This document shows, piece after piece, positions 58,471 to 64,000 of a DNA stretch of 64,000 nt; the first letter of the stretch is position 1; every line of letters begins with the position of its first letter. Made by a program: the position numbers and the translations under genes. A model generated the notes under the pieces. That model did not search any database. It saw nothing but the letters and a program-made list of their open reading frames with translations, and was not told where the DNA came from. Source of the DNA: Phenylobacterium sp. J426 (GTDB taxonomy: Bacteria > Pseudomonadota > Alphaproteobacteria > Caulobacterales > Caulobacteraceae); NCBI RefSeq assembly GCF_024699945.1, contig NZ_JAJOMY010000001.1, positions 1,922,001 to 1,986,000 of the forward strand, given 5' to 3'.

Positions 58471-59555
58471 TCCGCCTGCTCGTCGTCGACGACTCTCCCC
58501 TTGTCCGTCGCCTGCTCGGCGAGCTGTTCCGCGCGGCGGGCGACTTCGAGGTGGCGGTCGCGCGCGACGGTGTGGAGGCGCTCGAGGCGCTGGTCGCCTT
58601 CAAGCCGGACGTGATCACGCTGGACGTCCAGATGCCCCGGCTGGACGGGATCTCCTGCCTGGATCGGATCATGGTGGAGCGGCCCACCCCGGTCGTCATG
58701 GTGTCGTCGCTGACGGGAGAGGGGGCGGCCGAGACGGTGGAGGCGCTGTCCCTGGGGGCTGTCGACGTGGTGCAGAAGCCGGGCGGCGCGATGTCGCTGG
58801 AAATCGGGACCTTCGGCCCAGGGCTGGTGGAGACGGTGCGGGCGGCGGCCGGCGCCCGCATACGCCGGTCCCATCGCCTGGCCGAACGCGTACGCGGCCT
58901 GTCGGGCGCGGCTGGGCCGAGGACGCGCCCGCCTCGACCTCGCCATCCCCCGGTTGCCGCGAAGGGCGCGGCGGGGGGCGGCGAGGGCCTGGTGCTGGTC
59001 GGCTGCTCCACAGGCGGCCCTCCTGCGCTCGACGCGCTGCTGCAGCCGCTGCCCGGCGACTTTCCCTGGCCGATCGTGGTGGCGCAGCACATGCCGCGGG
59101 CGTTCACCGGCGCGCTCGCGCGGCGGCTGGACGCGCTGTGCGAGCTGGATGTGGTCGAGGTGGTGCGGCCCACTCCGCTGCAGCCCGGCTGCGTCTACAT
59201 CGGGCGCGGCGACGCCGATGTCATCGTCACGCGCCGCTCGAGCGGTCTCTTCGCGCTGGGCGCGCCCGCCGATCCGGCCTACCGCTGGCATCCGAGCGCC
59301 GACCGCCTGGTGGACAGCGCCCGCGAGGTCCTGCCCGCGGCGAACCTGGCCGGCGTGCTGATGACCGGAATGGGTAACGACGGCGCCGCGGCGATGACCC
59401 GCCTCTACGCCGAAGGCGGTTGGACGGCGGCCGAGGCCGAGGAGACGGCGGTGGTCTGGGGCATGCCGGGCGAACTCGTCAGGGCGGGTGGCGCGCGCGT
59501 TGTGGCGCCGCTCGAAGCCCTCGCCGACGCTCTGCTGGCGGCGGTCGCCTCGTGA
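58467..59555 (+). CDS. cheB: Chemotaxis protein-glutamate methylesterase CheB
   Basis: A 362-residue CheB: N-terminal receiver domain with VVDDSPLVRRLL and the phosphoacceptor aspartate in TLDVQMPRLDG near residue 52; C-terminal esterase with the serine in GCSTGG, histidine in QHMP, and aspartate in GMGNDGA. It removes methyl groups from receptors. Starts at GTG 58467, overlapping the CheW-like stop. Confidence 0.9.
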   Translation: MIRLLVVDDSPLVRRLLGELFRAAGDFEVAVARDGVEALEALVAFKPDVITLDVQMPRLDGISCLDRIMVERPTPVVMVSSLTGEGAAETVEALSLGAVDVVQKPGGAMSLEIGTFGPGLVETVRAAAGARIRRSHRLAERVRGLSGAAGPRTRPPRPRHPPVAAKGAAGGGEGLVLVGCSTGGPPALDALLQPLPGDFPWPIVVAQHMPRAFTGALARRLDALCELDVVEVVRPTPLQPGCVYIGRGDADVIVTRRSSGLFALGAPADPAYRWHPSADRLVDSAREVLPAANLAGVLMTGMGNDGAAAMTRLYAEGGWTAAEAEETAVVWGMPGELVRAGGARVVAPLEALADALLAAVAS

Positions 59556-60391
59556 GCGAGCCAAAGCTCACGCCCGCTGATCTGGAGCGGTTCTGCCGCT
59601 ACCTCTACGACCGCACCGGCATGGTCTATGGCGAGAGCAAGCGGTACTACGTGGAGCGCAGATTGGCCGACCGCATGCGGGCCGTGCGCGAGAGGGACTT
59701 CGCCGCCTATTTCGCCCGCCTCCAGGCCGATGCGGGCGAGCTGGTGGCGTTCATCAACGCGTTCACGGTCAACGAGACCTACTTCTATCGCGAAGACCAC
59801 CAGCTCCGCTGCCTGTCCGCCAACCTTCTCCCGGAGCTGGTCCGCGGCCGGGGCGCGGGCGACAAGGTCCGCATCTGGTCGTTGCCGTGTTCGACGGGAG
59901 AAGAAGCCTACTCCATCGCCATCTGGCTGTTGGAGAACTGGCCGATGGTCGACGCCTATCACGTCGAGATCTGCGGCTCCGACATCGACACCGCGGCCCT
60001 CGCCCAGGCCCGCCTCGGCCGCTACGGCGAGCGGGCGCTGTCCCGCTTGCCGGCCGAGCTCGTCGACCGCTACTTCGAGGCGCCTTTCCACGGCGAGCGC
60101 GAGATCATCGGCGACCTCAAGGAGTCGGTCGCCTTCAGCCCGGCCAACCTGATGGAGGGCTCCAGCCTCGCGCCGCACGGACGTTTCGACGTGATCTTCT
60201 GCCGTAACGTGCTGATCTATTTCGACGACGCCGCCCGCGCCCGCGCGGTCGACAACCTGTACACGGCGTTGCAGCCGGGCGGCTTCGTCTGCCTCGGCCA
60301 TTCGGAGTCGATGACGCGCATCTCCGACCGGTTCAAGCTGCGGCGGTTCGCGGACGCGGTGGTCTATCAGCGGCCGGAGGACGACGCATGA
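59552..60391 (+). CDS. cheR: Chemotaxis protein methyltransferase CheR
   Basis: A 279-residue CheR that methylates receptor glutamates using S-adenosylmethionine. It has an N-terminal alpha domain (LERFCRYLYDRTGMVYGE), NETYFYRE near residue 70, the SAM-binding IWSLPCSTGEEAYSIA near 110, and VIFCRNVLIYF near 215. GTG 59552 overlaps the cheB stop by four bases. Confidence 0.9.
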   Translation: MSEPKLTPADLERFCRYLYDRTGMVYGESKRYYVERRLADRMRAVRERDFAAYFARLQADAGELVAFINAFTVNETYFYREDHQLRCLSANLLPELVRGRGAGDKVRIWSLPCSTGEEAYSIAIWLLENWPMVDAYHVEICGSDIDTAALAQARLGRYGERALSRLPAELVDRYFEAPFHGEREIIGDLKESVAFSPANLMEGSSLAPHGRFDVIFCRNVLIYFDDAARARAVDNLYTALQPGGFVCLGHSESMTRISDRFKLRRFADAVVYQRPEDDA

Positions 60392-62325
60392 GCGACGACC
60401 TTCTGTCGGCTTTCGTGGAGGAGGCCCGCGAACTGCTGGAGCAGGCGTCGCGCGATCTTCTGGCGTTGGAGGCGGCGCCCGCCGACGGCGCGGCGCTGGA
60501 GGAGCTCTTCCGCGGCGTCCACACGCTGAAGGGCTCGGCCGGGCTCGTCGGCTTCGATGCGATGGGGCGGGCCTTGCATGCGGCCGAGGATCGACTGAGC
60601 GAGGTGCGTCGCGGCGCGCGGGCGGTCGACGCTGCTTTGGTCGAGGCTCTGCTCGAGGTCGCCGGGCAAGCCGAGCGATGGGTCGAGGCGGTGGCGGCTG
60701 AAGGCGTCGTCCCGGCCGGAGAAGCCGAGGCGGCCGACGCGCTCTGCGCCCGCCTGGAGGCCGCGGCCGGGGGCCCTGTCGCTGAACGCCCGGCGGCCGC
60801 CACCGCGGCGGCCTCTGTCGCGTGGGCCGAGGCGCTGCGAGCGCAGGCGCCAGACGGGGCGGGCCACCTGATCGCATTCCGCTATGTGCCGGCTTCCGAC
60901 AGCTATTTCGCAGGCGACGATCCCGTGTCCGTCGTGCGCGGCGTGCCCGATCTGGCGCTGCTGCGCGTCGCGCCGGCCATGCCTTTCGGGGAACTTGCGG
61001 CCTACGATCCGTTCGCCTGCAATCTGGTGCTGACCGGCGCCAGCCGGGCGCCGCTCGCCGCGGTCCGCGCCGCCTTCCGCTTCGTGCCGGACCAGGTGCA
61101 ACTGGTCGAGCTGCCCGCCATCGAGTCCCCGGCGCCGCCGACATCCGGCGAGGGCCGGGCCCGTTCGATCCGCGTCGACGCCGGCCGCATCGACGCGCTC
61201 GCCGCGGCCGCCGACGACCTGGTGGTGGCGAAGAACGCGGTGGCTCATCTGGTGGCGCAGGCGGCCGGCTTCGCCCCCGCCGCCCTGGCCCGCGGTCTGA
61301 TGGCGGCGCATGCGGACCTCGACCGCCGCGTGGGGCGGCTGCACGAGGGCATCGGGCGGATGCGGCTGGTCCCGCTGGCGCCACTGTTTCGCCGCTTCCC
61401 GCCCGTCGTGCGACAGATCGCAGGCGGCCTCGGCAAGCAGGTCGATCTGGTCATCGCCGGTGACGGGGTCGAGGTCGACAAGACGATCGTTGACGGCCTG
61501 TACGAGCCGCTCCTGCACCTTCTGCGCAACGCCGCCGATCACGGCGTCGAGCCGCCGGCGGCCCGCCGCGCGGCCGGTAAGCCTGTCCCCGCCGTCGTGC
61601 GCCTGTCGGCCGCTCCCGCCGGCGACGAAGTTCTGATCGAGCTGGCCGACGACGGCGGTGGACTGGACATGGGGCGTGTCCGGGCGACGGCCGCGGCGCG
61701 CGGCCTGGCCGCCGCCGAGGCGCTGGAGGCGATGTCCGACGAGGCGGCTGCGGACCTGATCTTCCGCCCGGGGTTCTCGACGGCTGCGGCGGTGACCGAA
61801 CTTTCCGGCCGAGGCGTCGGTCTGGACGCTGTCCGCAGCCGCGTCGCCGCCCTCGGCGGGCGGGTGGAGGTCCACAGCGCCCGCGGCGCCGGAACCCGCT
61901 TCGTCATCCGCCTGCCGGTGCGCGTCCGGCTGGCGAGGCTGATGATGGTGCAGACGGGCGGCGAGACCTTCGGCGTGCCGCTGGAGACGGTCGTCGAGGC
62001 CACGCGGATCGCCCCTGAACGACTGACGCCGGTCCGTGCGGGACGTGCGCTCGTCTGGCGGGATCGGGCGGTGCCGCTGGTCTCCCTGGCCGGACTGCTC
62101 GACATGCCCGAACCCGCCGGGGAGCCGGACGAGCTCAAGGTTATGATCGTCCGTTCGGGCGACCAACTGGCTGCGGTTAGCGTCGACGCCTTCGGCGAGC
62201 GGATCGAGGCGCCGCTGCGCCCGTTGGCGGGCGTCCTCGCGCGAGTGCCCGGATTGCTCGGCAGCAGCCTCCTCGGCGATGGACGGGTGCTGATGGTGCT
62301 GGACGTGCCGGAGCTGATCGGATGA
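60388..62325 (+). CDS. cheA: Chemotaxis histidine kinase CheA
   Basis: A 645-residue CheA. An N-terminal HPt domain carries the phosphorylated histidine in GVHTLKGSAG near residue 45. A region near 150-245 may bind the response regulator. Dimerisation and kinase domains follow with N-box HLLRNAADHG near 375, G-box DDGGGLDMG and SGRGVGLDAV, then a C-terminal CheW-like domain (RLARLMMVQTGGETFGVPL). It receives receptor signals and phosphorylates CheY and CheB. It overlaps cheR and the STAS gene. Confidence 0.9.
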   Translation: MSDDLLSAFVEEARELLEQASRDLLALEAAPADGAALEELFRGVHTLKGSAGLVGFDAMGRALHAAEDRLSEVRRGARAVDAALVEALLEVAGQAERWVEAVAAEGVVPAGEAEAADALCARLEAAAGGPVAERPAAATAAASVAWAEALRAQAPDGAGHLIAFRYVPASDSYFAGDDPVSVVRGVPDLALLRVAPAMPFGELAAYDPFACNLVLTGASRAPLAAVRAAFRFVPDQVQLVELPAIESPAPPTSGEGRARSIRVDAGRIDALAAAADDLVVAKNAVAHLVAQAAGFAPAALARGLMAAHADLDRRVGRLHEGIGRMRLVPLAPLFRRFPPVVRQIAGGLGKQVDLVIAGDGVEVDKTIVDGLYEPLLHLLRNAADHGVEPPAARRAAGKPVPAVVRLSAAPAGDEVLIELADDGGGLDMGRVRATAAARGLAAAEALEAMSDEAAADLIFRPGFSTAAAVTELSGRGVGLDAVRSRVAALGGRVEVHSARGAGTRFVIRLPVRVRLARLMMVQTGGETFGVPLETVVEATRIAPERLTPVRAGRALVWRDRAVPLVSLAGLLDMPEPAGEPDELKVMIVRSGDQLAAVSVDAFGERIEAPLRPLAGVLARVPGLLGSSLLGDGRVLMVLDVPELIG

Positions 62326-62643
62326 CCGTACGGCGCGAGGGCGACGTGGTCTGGCTGGAGGGCGCCTGCCGGGTCGAGGAGGCCGAGACCGTCGTGGGCC
62401 TTCTGGGCGCCGGCATGCGCACCGTCGACCTTTCCCGCTGCCAGGCGTTGCATGCCGCGGTGGCGCAGGTGCTGCTGGCCTTCCGGCCGGCGCTACGTGG
62501 GGGCGCCGGAGGATCTCTTCCTGCGCGAGCACCTGCTCCCGGCGCTGACCGAGGGTGGCGGTCTGGCGACAAGCGGCCCCGACGGCGGTAAAGAAACTGG
62601 CCCTTCCGGAAGGAGCGAAGGGCCTGAAGGAGTAGCGAATTGA
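62322..62643 (+). CDS. STAS-domain protein, frameshifted
   Basis: A roughly 106-residue STAS-fold protein (sulfate transporter/anti-anti-sigma type). The first half has VWLEGACRVEEAETVVGLLGAG and TVDLSRCQALHAAVAQVLLAF, the pattern of a STAS core with a serine in the DLSRC position. The second half is in the +1 frame after a five-G run at 62499-62503 (four Gs give ALRGAPEDLFLREHLLPAL). It overlaps cheA and cheY. STAS genes sit in this position of some alphaproteobacterial che operons, with an unclear role. Confidence 0.65.
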
Positions 62644-63020
62644 CGACCGTCCTCATTGTCGACGACAGCAAGCTTGCCCGCATCGTAGTGGGCAAGGCCG
62701 TCGCCGCCCTGCAGCCGGAGTGGACCCGCGTGGAAGCCGGGAACGCCGACGAGGCGCTGGCGATCCTCGCCGCCCAGCCGGTCGACGTCGTGCTGCTCGA
62801 CTTCAACATGCCGGGCAGGAACGGCCTTGAACTGGCCGAGGAACTGCGCGGCCGCTTTCCCGACATGCCGATCGCGCTCGCCACCGCCAACGTGCAGGAC
62901 GAGGTCATCGAGCGGGCGCGCGCCACCGGGGCCACCTTCGTGCCCAAGCCGATCACCGAGGACGGCCTCCGCGGCTTCCTCTCCGGCGCGGCGCTCAAGC
63001 TGCGTCAGGCCGGCGCATGA
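62640..63020 (+). CDS. cheY: CheY-type response regulator
   Basis: A 126-residue single receiver domain: acidic pocket in LIVDDSKLA near residue 5-12, phosphoacceptor aspartate in VVLLDFNMPG near 53, and the conserved lysine in FVPKPI near 103. There is no output domain, consistent with CheY acting on a motor or other target. The start is TTG 62640, overlapping the STAS stop (TTGA), with AAGGAG upstream. Confidence 0.85.
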   Translation: MTTVLIVDDSKLARIVVGKAVAALQPEWTRVEAGNADEALAILAAQPVDVVLLDFNMPGRNGLELAEELRGRFPDMPIALATANVQDEVIERARATGATFVPKPITEDGLRGFLSGAALKLRQAGA

Positions 63021-63667
63021 GCGGCGGGGCCGCATACCTCAGCGACCTCGAGGTCGATGCGCTGACCGAGCTGGTCAACATCGGCGTCAGCCGCGCGGCC
63101 GCCAGCCTGCGCCAGATGGTGGGGCGGCAGGTCTTCCTCTCCGTCCCCTCGGTCGAGGTGGTGAGCCGCAGCGACGCCGTCACCCTGATGGCCGAGCGGG
63201 AGATCGGCGACCTCGTCGCCGTGCGGCAGGACTTCACCGGCGCCTTCGCCGGCCGGGCGCTGCTGATCTTCCCGGAAGCCAACAGCCTGGCGCTGGTCCG
63301 CGCCGTGACGGGCGACGAGCTCAGCGAGCCCGAGATGCGGGACCTCGAGGACGAGGCGCTCGCCGAGACCGGCAACGTCGTGCTGAACAACTGCCTGGCG
63401 ACCATGGCCAACATGCTCCAGCGGCCGCTGGACATGTCATTGCCCGGCGTCCTGAGGGGCGCGAGCGCGCGCCTGTTCCAGCTTGAGGACGCCCCCGCCT
63501 CCGAGGGCGTGGTGCTGTTCCTGTACATCAACTTCGCGATCAGCGAGCGGGACATCCGCGGCTACATCGCGGTGCTGATGGACCTGCCGTCCCTGGACGC
63601 CCTGAAGACCCTGATCGGCGAGTTCATCGCTCGCGTCGTTGGTCCGTCCTCGGCGGCCGGAGCCTGA
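63017..63667 (+). CDS. cheC: CheC-type CheY-P phosphatase
   Basis: A 216-residue CheC-like phosphatase. Two ExxN active-site patterns are visible: TELVNIGVSRAA near residue 17 and AETGNVVLNNCLA near 118, each followed by a proline on the next strand. It probably dephosphorylates the CheY encoded just upstream (four-base overlap). CheC is less common in alphaproteobacteria than in Firmicutes. CheD, its usual partner, is not in the window. Confidence 0.8.
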   Translation: MSGGAAYLSDLEVDALTELVNIGVSRAAASLRQMVGRQVFLSVPSVEVVSRSDAVTLMAEREIGDLVAVRQDFTGAFAGRALLIFPEANSLALVRAVTGDELSEPEMRDLEDEALAETGNVVLNNCLATMANMLQRPLDMSLPGVLRGASARLFQLEDAPASEGVVLFLYINFAISERDIRGYIAVLMDLPSLDALKTLIGEFIARVVGPSSAAGA

Positions 63668-63701
63668 GGCCTTGGCGGCGGCGGACGCGGGAGAGAGCGG
63701 C

Positions 63702-64000
63702 GTGGATCCTGAGCCGCCGCTGAAAGGGGCCCTTGGCCTCTGGGCCTGGGATCTGGTGGGCGAGACGGTGCGCGGCGACGCCCGCTTCGCGGCCCTGCTG
63801 GGCGTGCCAGCCGAGGACGCGCTGGCCGGTCTGCCGGCGCAGGCCTTCTTCGCCCGGGTGCATCCCGATGACCGCCTGCGGCTGACCATCGCCGTGGCCG
63901 GCGTCGCCCAGGGCGCCGAGGTTTTCGCTCGCGACTTCCGCATCCCGGGCGAGGACGGCGTGCGCTGGGTCAGCGCCCGAGGCCGCGCCGAGCACCAGCC
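63702..64000 (+). CDS. PAS-domain protein, partial (3' end outside window)
   Basis: The visible 99 codons encode a PAS domain: GLWAWDLVGETVRGDARFAALLG, then RVHPDDRLRLTIAVAGV and a FRIPGEDGVRWVSARGR strand, a typical PAS with its C-terminal motif. The start is probably GTG 63702, preceded by GGGAGAG; TTG 63672 in the same frame is an alternative with a poorer site. It is likely a sensor kinase or other signalling protein of the same operon, with the output domain outside the window. Confidence 0.6.
   Translation, partial: MDPEPPLKGALGLWAWDLVGETVRGDARFAALLGVPAEDALAGLPAQAFFARVHPDDRLRLTIAVAGVAQGAEVFARDFRIPGEDGVRWVSARGRAEHQ

Overview
The window is a GC-rich (about 70 %) stretch of an alphaproteobacterial chromosome, most probably a Caulobacteraceae member (Phenylobacterium or Caulobacter type). 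This rests on the cpa/tad pilus block, a TonB-dependent receptor beside a TPR sulfotransferase, DgcA-type epimerase, ScfR-type and OhrR regulators, several acyl-CoA genes, and the codon bias. No tRNA, rRNA, CRISPR array, insertion sequence or phage gene was seen, and no gap between genes exceeds 300 bases.

Layout. 1-6.8 kb: end of an acyl-CoA carboxylase, a VWA/MoxR chaperone pair, and a lysine-catabolic pair (lysine/saccharopine dehydrogenase plus ALDH7) with a divergent Lrp regulator. 6.8-14.2 kb: a thioredoxin-reductase-like flavoprotein, a PHP-type hydrolase, an ArsR-type regulator beside small alpha/beta-barrel proteins that share a duplicated operator, a P450 and a divergent uncharacterised gene. 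14.2-21 kb: a partial tad (cpa) pilus operon, cpaB-C-E-F-tadB-tadC. 21-29 kb: aldo/keto reductase, CoA transferase, methylcrotonyl-CoA carboxylase subunits, acyl-CoA dehydrogenase and enoyl-CoA hydratase (leucine/isovalerate type). 29.6-33.6 kb: glycolate oxidase glcDEF. 33.8-47.3 kb: mixed housekeeping and envelope genes. 47.4-49.5 kb: pabB-pabC. 49.5-54.9 kb: ScfR and MerR regulators, then a periplasmic molybdoenzyme operon with an OhrR regulator. 55-64 kb: a chemotaxis-like operon (MCP, three-domain CheW, CheB, CheR, CheA, STAS, CheY, CheC, PAS protein) in which most genes overlap by 4 bases.

Many genes carry a one-base frameshift, nearly always one extra G or C in or near a G/C run (about 14 cases in 64 kb, in otherwise conserved genes). 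I treat these as probable sequencing or assembly errors. Affected genes are therefore given as single CDSs with the break point stated. The same error type explains several apparent gene fusions.

The most interesting unexplained signals are two 24-bp operator-like sites (ACGCTTCG-N8-CGAAGCRT) at matching distances upstream of two transcription units next to an ArsR-type gene; a perfect 20-bp palindrome in front of an operon for a periplasmic molybdopterin oxidoreductase that ends against an OhrR gene; an inverted repeat that can bury the ribosome binding site of the lysine operon; and a soluble MCP with two signalling tips.
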